Made by a program: the position numbers and the translations under genes. From contig JAAYCM010000123.1 of NCBI GenBank assembly GCA_012729765.1, positions 1-53,751 of the forward strand: a DNA stretch of 53,751 nucleotides, given 5' to 3'. Positions within the stretch are counted from its first letter, which is position 1, and the number at the start of each line of letters is the position of its first letter. The DNA is from Chloroflexota bacterium (GTDB taxonomy: Bacteria; Chloroflexota; Anaerolineae; Aggregatilineales; Aggregatilineaceae). Positions 23,214 to 31,545 of the stretch are shown piece after piece. The notes under the pieces were generated by a model. It saw only the letters and a program-made list of their open reading frames with translations. It made no database searches and was not told where the DNA came from.

Positions 23214-24746
23214 TTACACGCCTGCATCCTTGTCGCGCGGCGGATTCTTGCCTTCGACGACCGGCACGGTGAACCAGAACGTTGAGCCTTCGCCCAGCGC
23301 CGATTTCAGCCACACCTTGCCGCCATGCATCTCCACAAACGATTTGACGATCATCAGGCCCAGGCCCGTTCCGCCCACCATCCGCACCTCGACATCCTTG
23401 GCACGGTAGAAGCGTTGGAACAGGTAGCCCTGATCTTCTTCCGAGATTCCCAGGCCGGTATCCTGCACGCCGATCAGCACGCACGGCAGGATCACGTCGT
23501 GCGGGGCGCCGCTCGGCAGGTCTGACGCCGCCTCGATATAACTCGCCTGGACGGTGATCACCCCCGGCTGAAGCGTGTACTTGATCGCGTTGCTGAGCAG
23601 GTTGCTGACCACCTGGACCATGCGCGAATGGTCGGCCCAGCTCGCCGGTAGCTGCGGCTCGATCTCCATCACCAGCCGGTGCTGGTGCTCATCCAGAAGC
23701 GGCTGCAAGCAGACCGCGACCTGCTCGATCACGTCCTGCATCGGGCAGCGCGTGGGATGCAGCTCGATCCGGTCCGACTCGATGCGCGTGATGTCGAGGA
23801 TGTCATTGATCAGCGCGATCAGCCGGTCGGCGTTCAGGGCGATGATGCGCAGATACTCCCTGACATCGTCTTCCAGACTCTCGAAATCGCCTTCGAGGAT
23901 CAGATCGCTGAAGCCCTTGACCGAGGTCAGCGGCGTGCGCAGCTCGTGCGAGACGAGCGTCACGAACTCGGTTTTCATGCGATCCAGCTCGCGCTCGCGG
24001 GTGGCGTCGCGGAAGGCAAACATACGCCCCAGCAGCAGCCCGGCCTGTGAGTGCACCGGCAGGCTGTACCACGCCAGGACGCGCCGCTTCGGCTCGGTTA
24101 CTTCGAATTCACCACCGACACTCTCGGTATGGTTGTCGGCCAGCACGCGCAGCATATCCGCCATCCCGGCGGGCAGCCCCGGCTGGGCCTCGATCCGCTC
24201 GGCCAGGACGTTGATATTGCAGCCCAGCACCTCATAGCGCGGAATGCTGAAAAACGCCTCAAACTGGAGTGTAGCCGTCACCAGGAGGCCGTCGGTCCCG
24301 ATCATCAGGATCGCGTCGTTAGTGGCTTCGAGCACGGCTTCCAGCCGGTCGCGCTCTTCCTGCGTAGCCTGATAAAGCCGCATCTCCTGCGTCTCGGTCA
24401 TGTCCGGCGTTTGTTCACCGGCCAGCGCCAGCGCGAACACCGGGGCGAAGAAGGCCAGCCGCGCTGCCATCTCCTCACTGCTGGCGCCGGGCGACAGCGC
24501 CAGACACACCTGGCCCAGATAGCGCTCGCCATAGGTGAGGGGCACGATCACCTGGCGTGCGGCGTTCGGCAGCGGCTCGTCTGGCCCAGAGATGGTCAAA
24601 ATATCGGCGTTGAGATGGCGGCGCAGCACCGTCAACTGATCCCAGATCGGGCTGCCAGCGGCGGATAACTCGGCCAGATGGTGAAAAACGCGCCAGTCGG
24701 TGTCCTTAATGGCATCCGGTATAGGGTGGGCATACAGCGAACTCAT
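23214..24746 (-). CDS. Soluble sensor histidine kinase (GAF-like, PAS, HisKA, HATPase)
   Basis: A 510-residue kinase without membrane segments. The N-terminal 130 residues look GAF-like (LRRHLNADILTISG... LTYGERYLGQVCLAL). A PAS domain follows (LEATNDAILMIGTDGLLVTATLQFEAFF). The H-box VSHELRTPLTSVKGFSDLI has the phospho-His near residue 267; then N-box NLLSNAIKYTL, G1 GVQDTGLGIS, F-box and G2 GGTGLGLMIVKSF. ATG 24746 is preferred; a TTG at 24761 directly abuts the SD. It starts 18 bases after the OmpR-type regulator gene and is surely its partner. Confidence 0.9.
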   Translation of the reverse strand: MSSLYAHPIPDAIKDTDWRVFHHLAELSAAGSPIWDQLTVLRRHLNADILTISGPDEPLPNAARQVIVPLTYGERYLGQVCLALSPGASSEEMAARLAFFAPVFALALAGEQTPDMTETQEMRLYQATQEERDRLEAVLEATNDAILMIGTDGLLVTATLQFEAFFSIPRYEVLGCNINVLAERIEAQPGLPAGMADMLRVLADNHTESVGGEFEVTEPKRRVLAWYSLPVHSQAGLLLGRMFAFRDATRERELDRMKTEFVTLVSHELRTPLTSVKGFSDLILEGDFESLEDDVREYLRIIALNADRLIALINDILDITRIESDRIELHPTRCPMQDVIEQVAVCLQPLLDEHQHRLVMEIEPQLPASWADHSRMVQVVSNLLSNAIKYTLQPGVITVQASYIEAASDLPSGAPHDVILPCVLIGVQDTGLGISEEDQGYLFQRFYRAKDVEVRMVGGTGLGLMIVKSFVEMHGGKVWLKSALGEGSTFWFTVPVVEGKNPPRDKDAGV

Positions 24747-24764
24747 GAAGCGTCCCGCCAATCC

Positions 24765-25508
24765 TCAAGGAGTCTTATACGATGTCAGTTTTTCTACGGT
24801 CTGCGGCTTGAGCGGCATAAAGCGGTAGCCAATGCCGCGTTCGGTCTGGATATAGCCAGGGTGCCGGCGATCCGGCTCCAGCTTGCGGCGCAGCCGGTGC
24901 ATGTGCACGCGCAGCGTATCCTCATACACTTCGTCGTTGAGCCACACGCGGGCGATCAACTGCTCGGATGTGACCACGCTGCCCGCGCTGCGCATCAGGA
25001 TATGCAGCAGATTCGCCTCGATCGGTGTCAGCGACGCAGGTTTGCCATCGAGCAATACCTGGCTGTTGCCAAAGTCTACCGACAGGCGCTCGTCTACCTC
25101 GATCACCGGCATTTGCAGATAGTCGAAATCGGGAAAACGGCTGAGCACACGCTGGACGCGCGCGCCCAACTCACGCAGATCGAACGGCTTCTTGATGTAA
25201 TCGTCGGCAAAACGGATCAGCCCATCGACGACGGTGTCGATCTCACCCTCGATGGAGATGAACACGATCGGCACATCCCCTTTGGCTTTGATCAGGCTGC
25301 TCAGCTCAAATCCGTCCATACGCGGCAGGTTGACGTCGAGCAGCGCGAGGTGGGGCAGTCCCTGGCGTTGAATCGATTGGAGCGCCTCGTCGGCGTCGCG
25401 GCAGCCGCTCACCCTGTAACCCAGCCCAGTAAAATAATCCTGGAGCAGGCGCCGCAGTGTGTCATCGTCATCCACAATCAGCAGCCGTCTTCCATCGGCA
25501 CTCATCAT
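24765..25508 (-). CDS. OmpR/PhoB-type response regulator
   Basis: A 247-residue DNA-binding regulator. Receiver: LLIVDDDDTLR, phospho-Asp58 in LALLDVNLPRMDG, Thr/Ser position in VFISIEG and Lys in YIKKPFDLREL. C-terminal winged helix (about 145-235): LTPIEANLLHILMRSAGSVVTSEQL, then DTLRVHMHRLRRKLEPDRRHPGYIQTERGIGYRF, the standard recognition helix and wing. ATG 25508 (MM) or 25505 is the likely start. First gene of the operon, divergent from the PBP1A gene, which may be under its control. Confidence 0.92.
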   Translation of the reverse strand: MMSADGRRLLIVDDDDTLRRLLQDYFTGLGYRVSGCRDADEALQSIQRQGLPHLALLDVNLPRMDGFELSSLIKAKGDVPIVFISIEGEIDTVVDGLIRFADDYIKKPFDLRELGARVQRVLSRFPDFDYLQMPVIEVDERLSVDFGNSQVLLDGKPASLTPIEANLLHILMRSAGSVVTSEQLIARVWLNDEVYEDTLRVHMHRLRRKLEPDRRHPGYIQTERGIGYRFMPLKPQTVEKLTSYKTP

Positions 25509-25576
25509 GATCGCCGCTTCTTCCCCTATGTGCAGCATCCCTGTATTGGCCCAAATTTGTAGACGTACTCGCGTCG

Positions 25577-25585
25577 TGCTATGAT
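25577..25585 (+). promoter_or_regulatory. Extended -10 promoter of the PBP1A gene
   Basis: TGCTATGAT matches TGnTATAAT with one mismatch. TTGTAG 17 bases upstream is a weak -35. The leader to ATG 25661 is about 70 bases. Confidence 0.45.
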
Positions 25586-25660
25586 ACCCGTTGGCGTTAA
25601 AACGGACCTTAAGGCTAGTTTAACACATTCTTTGCGGATCGGATATTCTCTCTGGCAAAC

Positions 25661-28600
25661 ATGGATACCATCCGGGTCGCTCGCCAGCGCCGCACGCGCC
25701 GCCGCCAACAGCGCGCCTCTGCACCACGTGTTTTGCGCGCCACGATTATCGCCGCTGCCAGTCTGGTCGGGGTGATCGTGCTCGTGCTGCTGGCGTCGCT
25801 CGGCCTGTTTATGGTAGCCTACAACCACTACGCCAGCCAGCTCCCCCCGGCATCTGAAATCACCGCCGCTGAATCCGAAGCGTTCCTGACGACCGTGCTC
25901 TACGACCGCACCGGCCAGCAGGCGATCTACGAGGTGATCGATCCGTTAGGCGGCGACCGGCGCTGGGTTTCGATCGACACCCTCCCCCAGTACTTTCTCG
26001 ACGCGACGGTCGCCATTGAAGACGCCAGCTTCTATGACAATCCCGGCTTCGACCTGGAAGGCATGGGGCGCGCGCTGTGGTACAACATGACCGGTGGCCA
26101 GCTTCAGGGCGGGAGCACGATCACGCAGCAGTTGGTGCGCAACGTGCTGATGGACCCCGACGAGCGCCGCGAGATCAGCTACGAGCGCAAGTTCAAGGAA
26201 GTCATCCTCGCCACCGAGATCTCGCGTCTCTACAGCAAAGACCAGATTCTAGAGTGGTACATCAACACGAATTTCTACGGCAACCTGGCCTACGGCGTCG
26301 AGGCGGCGGCCCAGCTTTATTTCAGCAAGCCGGCCCGCGACCTGACACTGGCCGAGGCGACGATGCTGGCCGCGATCCCGCAGTATCCACTCCAGAACCC
26401 GATCGATAATCCCGACGCGGCCAAGCTGCGCCAGGGCCTCGTACTCAACGCCATGCTGCTCCAGGGGCGAATCACCCAGGAGCAGGCCGAGGCGGCCCTG
26501 GCCGAGCCCCTGGTCGTGCAGCCCTTTGCCGACCGGTTCGATATCCTCGCGCCGCACTTCTCGATCTACGCCCGCGCCGAGGCCGAAGCGATTCTGAACG
26601 ACATTGGGCTGGACGGCCCGCACCTGGTCACACGCGGCGGGCTGCGCATCTACACCACGCTCGATATCGACTTGCAGCAGCAGGCCGAGTGCGTGGCGCG
26701 CAGCCATGTTACGCGGCTGGATGGCGGCGATCCGGCGGTGACGTTCAACACGGCAGCCGGGACGCCGTGCGCGGCGGCGGCCTATCTGCCGCCCCTGTCG
26801 CCGGAGCTGGTCGGCGTCGAGCGCGAGGTGACAAACGCGGCGGTTGTCGTGCTGCGCGCCGAGACGGGCGAATTGCTGAGCGTGGTGGGCAGCGTCGATT
26901 TCTGGAACGCGGGCATCGATGGGGCGTATAATGCCGCGCTCGCGCAGCGCCAGCCCGCTTCGACCTTCAAGCCGTTCGTCTATACGGCGGCCTTCCTGCA
27001 AGGGCCGGTTCCCGGCCACCCCAACGGCATCACCGCCGCGACGATGCTCTATGACGTGCCCATCGAATTCGACAACGGCGGCCAGCCCTATACCCCGGTC
27101 AATATCGACCGCCAGTATCACGGCCCGATGACCGTGCGCGACGCGCTGGCGAACTCGTACAATGTGCCGCCGGTCCAGGTCGCCAACCTGATCGGCCTGG
27201 GGCCGATCATCCGCACGGCGCACCGGCTCGGCATCAACTCGCTGACGCACGTCGATCAGTATGGGCTGGCGCTGGCGCTGGGCAGCGGCGAGGCGTCGCT
27301 GCTCGATATGGTCTACGCCTACAACGTCTTCAATACCGGCGGCTATATGGTCGGGATGCCGGTGCACGAGGATCAGGACGCGCCCGGCTTCCGCACGCTC
27401 AACCCGGTGGCCGTGCTGCGGATCGAGGATGCCGATGGGCGCGTGCTGTGGGAATATGGCGCGGAGACGAACACCTACCGCCGCCGCCTGATTCTGGAGC
27501 CGGCGCTGGCCTACATCATGACCGATATGCTGGCCGACGACGAGGCCCGCCAGCCGGCCTTTGGCGCGGACAGCCCGCTCGACCTCTCGCGCCCAGCGGC
27601 GATCAAGACCGGCACGACCAACGATAACCGCGATAGCTGGGCGATCGGCTACACCCCGCAGATCGTAACCGGTGTGTGGGTCGGCAACAACAACAATCAC
27701 TCGCTCAACGACATCACCGGCACGACCGGCGCAGCCCCGATCTGGAACGCGCTGATGGAATATCTGCACACGCGTGACTCGCTGCCGGTGCAGGAATGGC
27801 CGCGCCCGACGACGGTGGTCGAGCAAATGGTCTGCCAGACATCGGGCCTGCTGCCGACGCGCCACTGTTTGCAGGAGCGCGAGCTGTTCTACCTCGACCC
27901 GGCGCTGCCAATCGACACGCGCCCGACGCAGTCCGATCCCTACTGGAACACCTACGATGTCAATGTCTGCACCGACCGGCTGGCAACCTCATCGTCCGAT
28001 CCGGCCTGTGTACAGCAAATCCCGTTCTTCGACTATCCGCCCGAAACACGGACCTGGGCGCGCGATACCGGCCAGCCTCTGCCGCCGACCGAATACGATG
28101 TGGCCGACGCCAGCTCGCCGTTCAGCCCGGTCGCCATCATCTCGCCGCCCTTCCTGGCGCGCGTCGGTGGGCAGGTCGAGATTCGCGGCAACGCAGCCGA
28201 CAACGACTTCGCCTACTTCCGGCTTGACTACGGCGCGGGCACGCAGCCGGACGTCTGGCAGCAGATCGGGGCGACCGGCAGCGAGCCGGGGCGCGATATT
28301 CTGCTTGGCACGTGGGATACGAGCGGCCTGAGCGATGGCGCGGTCTATACCCTGCGCCTGACGATGGTCCGCCAGGACAACAGCCTCGAAACATCCTATG
28401 TCTCGATCACGGTCGATAACCAGCCGCCGCAGGTGACGCTGGTCGAGCCGGAGCCGGGCCGCACCTACTCGGTCGCGCGCGAGGTGCTGGTCAGCTTGCA
28501 GGCCGAGGCCGAAGATAACGTGCAGATGGCGACGGTCGAGTTTTATATGGACGGCAGCCTGCTCTCGACCGCCGGTGAATGGCCGTATCTGGCGCGCTGG

Positions 28601-28708
28601 GTGATCGAGGGCGAGGGCGGGGGTGAGCACACCTTCCACGCCGTCGCCTACGACGCTGCCGGCAATCGGGCCGAATCGGAGCCAGTCACCGTTACCATCA
28701 TCCCGTGA
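25661..28708 (+). CDS. Class A penicillin-binding protein (PBP1A) with Ig-like C-terminus
   Basis: A 1015-residue bifunctional peptidoglycan synthase. A basic N-terminal tail and one membrane helix (about 27-52) anchor it. The GT51 glycosyltransferase domain (about 75-260) has VAIEDASFYDNPGFD with the catalytic Glu near 117 and GGSTITQQLVRN. The transpeptidase domain (about 360-720) has QPASTFKPF with the nucleophilic Ser near 434, a NSYN-type motif (ANSYNVPP) and KTGTTNDNRD near 648. About 200 extra C-terminal residues form two Ig/fibronectin-like modules (VAIISPPFLARVGGQVEIRG; PPQVTLVEPEPGRTYSVARE). It divides outside the membrane in wall synthesis. Divergent from the two-component genes. 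Confidence 0.95.
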   Translation: MDTIRVARQRRTRRRQQRASAPRVLRATIIAAASLVGVIVLVLLASLGLFMVAYNHYASQLPPASEITAAESEAFLTTVLYDRTGQQAIYEVIDPLGGDRRWVSIDTLPQYFLDATVAIEDASFYDNPGFDLEGMGRALWYNMTGGQLQGGSTITQQLVRNVLMDPDERREISYERKFKEVILATEISRLYSKDQILEWYINTNFYGNLAYGVEAAAQLYFSKPARDLTLAEATMLAAIPQYPLQNPIDNPDAAKLRQGLVLNAMLLQGRITQEQAEAALAEPLVVQPFADRFDILAPHFSIYARAEAEAILNDIGLDGPHLVTRGGLRIYTTLDIDLQQQAECVARSHVTRLDGGDPAVTFNTAAGTPCAAAAYLPPLSPELVGVEREVTNAAVVVLRAETGELLSVVGSVDFWNAGIDGAYNAALAQRQPASTFKPFVYTAAFLQGPVPGHPNGITAATMLYDVPIEFDNGGQPYTPVNIDRQYHGPMTVRDALANSYNVPPVQVANLIGLGPIIRTAHRLGINSLTHVDQYGLALALGSGEASLLDMVYAYNVFNTGGYMVGMPVHEDQDAPGFRTLNPVAVLRIEDADGRVLWEYGAETNTYRRRLILEPALAYIMTDMLADDEARQPAFGADSPLDLSRPAAIKTGTTNDNRDSWAIGYTPQIVTGVWVGNNNNHSLNDITGTTGAAPIWNALMEYLHTRDSLPVQEWPRPTTVVEQMVCQTSGLLPTRHCLQERELFYLDPALPIDTRPTQSDPYWNTYDVNVCTDRLATSSSDPACVQQIPFFDYPPETRTWARDTGQPLPPTEYDVADASSPFSPVAIISPPFLARVGGQVEIRGNAADNDFAYFRLDYGAGTQPDVWQQIGATGSEPGRDILLGTWDTSGLSDGAVYTLRLTMVRQDNSLETSYVSITVDNQPPQVTLVEPEPGRTYSVAREVLVSLQAEAEDNVQMATVEFYMDGSLLSTAGEWPYLARWVIEGEGGGEHTFHAVAYDAAGNRAESEPVTVTIIP

Positions 28709-28788
28709 TTCGCACGTAATGGGGCGGCCCTCCCGCTATGAACAAGTCCCCACCCGGCATGGTTACACACGCAGTACAAACGGTTGAA

Positions 28789-28817
28789 TTGACAGCGCCT
28801 TGAATCCGTGATATATG
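28789..28817 (+). promoter_or_regulatory. Promoter of the zinc-ribbon gene
   Basis: Perfect TTGACA (28789-28794), 17-base spacer and TATATG (28812-28817). This places transcription start near 28824, which rules out translation starts at 28808 and favours ATG 28856. Confidence 0.5.
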
Positions 28818-28855
28818 AACGCTATGACTACATGCTAGGAGTATATTTCAAGGTA

Positions 28856-29113
28856 ATGAACGAGGACGCTCTGCAACGTAAGTCTGACAGCACACGCAGC
28901 CCCAAGACCAAGCTGCGCGCCCGCTGCCCTGCCTGCGGCGCATGGGTGAATCTGCGGGACAACAGCGAAGTCTGGGACCTGGTCGAGTGCCCGGAGTGCA
29001 ATACCCTGCTGGAAGTGGTTGATCTCCGGCCCCCCACCCTGGACTATGCCAACAACAGCGAAGCAGATGAAGATTGGGAGGACGAGGACTGGGAGGACGA
29101 AGAGCAATTCTAG
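28856..29113 (+). CDS. LysW-like zinc-ribbon protein with acidic tail
   Basis: An 85-residue protein. Its core, RCPACGAWVNL ... ECPECNTLLEVVDLRPP, matches the LysW/ArgW amino-group carrier proteins and their TFIIB-type zinc ribbon (two C-x-x-C pairs). LysW normally ends in EDWGE, whose terminal Glu carries the amino-acid intermediate. Here the tail has two DWED units and ends EEQF, so the carrier Glu is absent. No lysX/argX-type ligase is in the window. It may be a LysW relative with another job; function unknown. ATG 28856 has AGGAG 14 and AAGG 3-4 bases upstream; spacing is imperfect. Confidence 0.7.
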   Translation: MNEDALQRKSDSTRSPKTKLRARCPACGAWVNLRDNSEVWDLVECPECNTLLEVVDLRPPTLDYANNSEADEDWEDEDWEDEEQF

Positions 29114-29139
29114 GCTGCTGCCCGTGACCAAGAGGCTGT

Positions 29140-29248
29140 CAGACGCCGTTCAGACCGTCTGGACCCACCGCGGACCGGCGCCATAAGCTTTAGCGCCGGG
29201 CTGGATAACAGTGAAGCTTTCCCCGCGCTGCTGAGCCGGGGATTTTTT
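29140..29248 (+). terminator. Structured 3' region and rho-independent terminator
   Basis: Three hairpins follow the zinc-ribbon gene: CAGACG/CGTCTG (29140-29161), CCGGCGC/GCGCCGG (29175-29199), and TCCCCG/CGGGGA (29220-29242) running into six Ts (29243-29248). The last is a good intrinsic terminator. The first is preceded by AGAGGCTGTCA, the same 11 bases as the end of repeat copy E. Confidence 0.65.
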
Positions 29249-29268
29249 GTGCCGATGACCTGTCGGGC

Positions 29269-29652
29269 CTACTGGCCTGCGGGGTAGTGGCCGAGCATCT
29301 CGACCGACTGCACCCGATTCGCTTCGTCCAGGACGACAACCTGCGGAGTCCAGCCATCCGGCGGTGGGAAGCGCACCAGCCCGAAGGCCATCACGATCAG
29401 CCGGTCGCCGGGCGAAACGAGATGGGCCGCCGCGCCGTTGACCTGAACGATCCCGCTGCGCGGCTCGCCGGGGATGATATACGTCTCGAAGCGTGCCCCA
29501 TTCTCGACATCCACCACCAACACCTGTTCATAGGGAAACATCTGCACCTGCTCCAACAGCCCGATGTCGAGCGTCAGGCTGCCCACATAATTGATGTCGG
29601 CGGCGGTGACGCGCGCGTGATGGAGCTTGGCGCGCAGCATCTGTACCAGCAT
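29269..29652 (-). CDS. panD: Aspartate 1-decarboxylase
   Basis: A 127-residue PanD, which makes beta-alanine for pantothenate. It self-cleaves between Gly and Ser of YVGS (residues 22-25) to form the pyruvoyl cofactor; the local sequence NYVGSLTLDIGLL matches the family. Also present are VVDVENGARFETYIIPG and GAAAHLVSPGDRLIVMAFG. GGGAG lies 8 bases before the ATG. Last gene of panBECD; a small hairpin (29695-29708, CGCCGC/GCGGCG followed by TTT) after panC may lower its expression. Confidence 0.95.
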   Translation of the reverse strand: MLVQMLRAKLHHARVTAADINYVGSLTLDIGLLEQVQMFPYEQVLVVDVENGARFETYIIPGEPRSGIVQVNGAAAHLVSPGDRLIVMAFGLVRFPPPDGWTPQVVVLDEANRVQSVEMLGHYPAGQ

Positions 29653-29708
29653 TGTACGACTCCCGTGGAAAATTCCAGCCCCCGCAGCGCGAAACGCCGC
29701 AAGCGGCG

Positions 29709-30560
29709 CTATTCGTTCGCTCCGTCGCCCAGCAGCAGATTGTCGATCAGGCGCACGCGCCCTACAAATACTGCCAGGCTCAACAGCACGCGATCTGCCT
29801 CGTTGTGAAGCTCCTGCAAGGTAATCGGATCGGCGGCGCTCACATAGTCCAGGCGCGCCAGCGGCTCGGCCCCGATGATCGCGCGCATCGTCTCGCGCAG
29901 GGCGCTGCCATCACGCACGCCGCGCTGCCAGATATCCTGTGCTGCCGTGAGCGCGTGGTAGAGCACAAGCGCCGCCTGCCGCTCGTCTGGCCCCAGCAGG
30001 CGGTTGCGGCTGCTCAACGCCAGCCCATCCGGCTCGCGCACGGTCGGACCGACGACGATCTCCAGGTTGAAGCCGAGATCGCGCACCATCTGCCGGACGA
30101 CGGCGACCTGCTGCGCGTCTTTCTGCCCGAAGTAGGCGCGCGCCGGCTCGAAGACGTTGAACAGCTTGGCGACGACGGTCGTCACGCCCCGAAAGTGGCC
30201 CGGACGCGCCGCGCCTTCGAGCACCTGCGTGATCGTCTCGACCGCGACATACGTCTGGAAGCCGGGCGGGTAGACCTCGTCCTCGTCCGGCGTCCAGACC
30301 AGATCGACGCCTTCTGCTTCCAGCAGCGCCAGATCGCGCTCAAGCTGGCGGGGGTAGGCGTCCAGATCGCCGCGCCGGTTGAACTGGATTGGATTCACGA
30401 AGATGCTTACGCCCACCCGGTCGTTTTCGGCGCGGGCGTGCCGTACCAGCGCGAGGTGTCCTTCGTGCAGCGCGCCCATCGTCGGGACCAGTCCCCACGT
30501 CCGCAGGGGGTCCTGCCAGCGGGCAGCGCGCACCTCGGCGATTGTTTTGGCTACGTTCAT
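29709..30560 (-). CDS. panC: Pantothenate synthetase
   Basis: A 283-residue ATP-dependent ligase joining pantoate and beta-alanine. Class I aminoacyl-tRNA-synthetase-like motifs: VPTMGALHEGHLALVRHA (HIGH-like), VSIFVNPIQFN, YFGQKDAQQVAVVRQMV and LALSSRNRLLGPDER (KMSKS-like). ATG 30560 (MNVAKTI) is the family start and lies within the last codons of panE (4-base overlap). Confidence 0.95.
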   Translation of the reverse strand: MNVAKTIAEVRAARWQDPLRTWGLVPTMGALHEGHLALVRHARAENDRVGVSIFVNPIQFNRRGDLDAYPRQLERDLALLEAEGVDLVWTPDEDEVYPPGFQTYVAVETITQVLEGAARPGHFRGVTTVVAKLFNVFEPARAYFGQKDAQQVAVVRQMVRDLGFNLEIVVGPTVREPDGLALSSRNRLLGPDERQAALVLYHALTAAQDIWQRGVRDGSALRETMRAIIGAEPLARLDYVSAADPITLQELHNEADRVLLSLAVFVGRVRLIDNLLLGDGANE

Positions 30561-31543
30561 CGTGTCTGCCAATCCTGATTGAATGTGCCGCGTCCCATCA
30601 GCAGCGCTTGCAGCCCATCGGCTTGCAGACCGCCGGAGACTTCCAGCGCCTTGACCAACTCGTACAGCGTGCGGTTGACCGGGGTTGGGACGTCGTGCTC
30701 GGCCCCCGCGCGCACGACCGCTCCGCAGATCGCGTCGATCTCGGTCGGCGCGCCGCGCTGCACGTCCTGTAACATCGACGACTGGTTATACGCTGTCTGG
30801 CGGGCGACCTCGATTGCCTGATCGGCGGCATCCTCGAAGGGCAGCGTGATCGCCTGGGCCGCCGCCACTGCCGCGACCTCGTAGGCCGCCTGCCGCATCA
30901 GATCGCGCGTCCAGCCGGATTCGAGCAGTGGACCGTTGGGCATGCGCAGAATCGCGCTGATCGGGTTGATCGCGGCGTTGATCGCCAGCTTGCCCCATAT
31001 CAGCGCGTTGATGTCGGTGGTGAGTTGTGTGTCCAGTCCGGCGCGCTGGAACAGGGCCGCGATGGCGCGCAGCCGGGCGTCGATGGCCGGGCGGGTGGCG
31101 AGCGTGGTCGTGCCTTCGCCGCCGGGATACAGCCGGCCCGCCTGCCCGCGCGTCGAAGCGCCGAGCGTGGTGACACCCCGCGTCACGCGTTCCACGCCGA
31201 GCACCCCGGCCAGGATCACGTCGCTGCCCAGGCCGTTCTGCAGACTGATCGCCAGCCCGTCCGGCGCGAGAACCTGGGCGGCATCCGCCGCCGCCGCTGC
31301 GGTGCGCGGTGTTTTGGTCACGATCAGCGCAAGCTCGACCGGCCCGACTGTGCGCAGATCGTCGGTGGCATGCAGCGCGATACGCCGCGTGCGCTGCCCC
31401 GGCGTGATCACCTGCAGCGGACCGGCACGCAGGGCAGCAATCTGATCCGGCCAGCGACCGATCAGGGTGACGTCGGCATAGGGGTTGAGCCTGGCCCCGA
31501 ACAGGAGACCCATGGCCCCGATGCCCAGGATTGCGATTCGGAT
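30557..31543 (-). CDS. panE: 2-dehydropantoate 2-reductase, apparent ATC start
   Basis: A ketopantoate reductase of 328 residues if translation begins at ATC 31543. Read from there it starts IRIAILGIGAMGLLFGARL, restoring the invariant G-x-G-x-x-G nucleotide loop at residues 7-12. The first ordinary start, ATG 31513, would give 318 residues beginning inside that loop (MGLLFG) and remove the first beta strand. GGAG (31554-31551) sits exactly 7 bases before the ATC; no comparable site precedes ATG 31513. Other motifs: VTKTPRTAAAA, SLQNGLGSD, WGKLAINAAINPISAI (catalytic Lys and Asn), and the C-terminal SSMLQDVQRGAPTEIDAICG. It lies 2 bases after panB. Rare initiator, mutation or sequence error are the alternatives. 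Confidence 0.9.
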   Translation of the reverse strand: MRIAILGIGAMGLLFGARLNPYADVTLIGRWPDQIAALRAGPLQVITPGQRTRRIALHATDDLRTVGPVELALIVTKTPRTAAAAADAAQVLAPDGLAISLQNGLGSDVILAGVLGVERVTRGVTTLGASTRGQAGRLYPGGEGTTTLATRPAIDARLRAIAALFQRAGLDTQLTTDINALIWGKLAINAAINPISAILRMPNGPLLESGWTRDLMRQAAYEVAAVAAAQAITLPFEDAADQAIEVARQTAYNQSSMLQDVQRGAPTEIDAICGAVVRAGAEHDVPTPVNRTLYELVKALEVSGGLQADGLQALLMGRGTFNQDWQTR

Positions 31544-31545
31544 GG

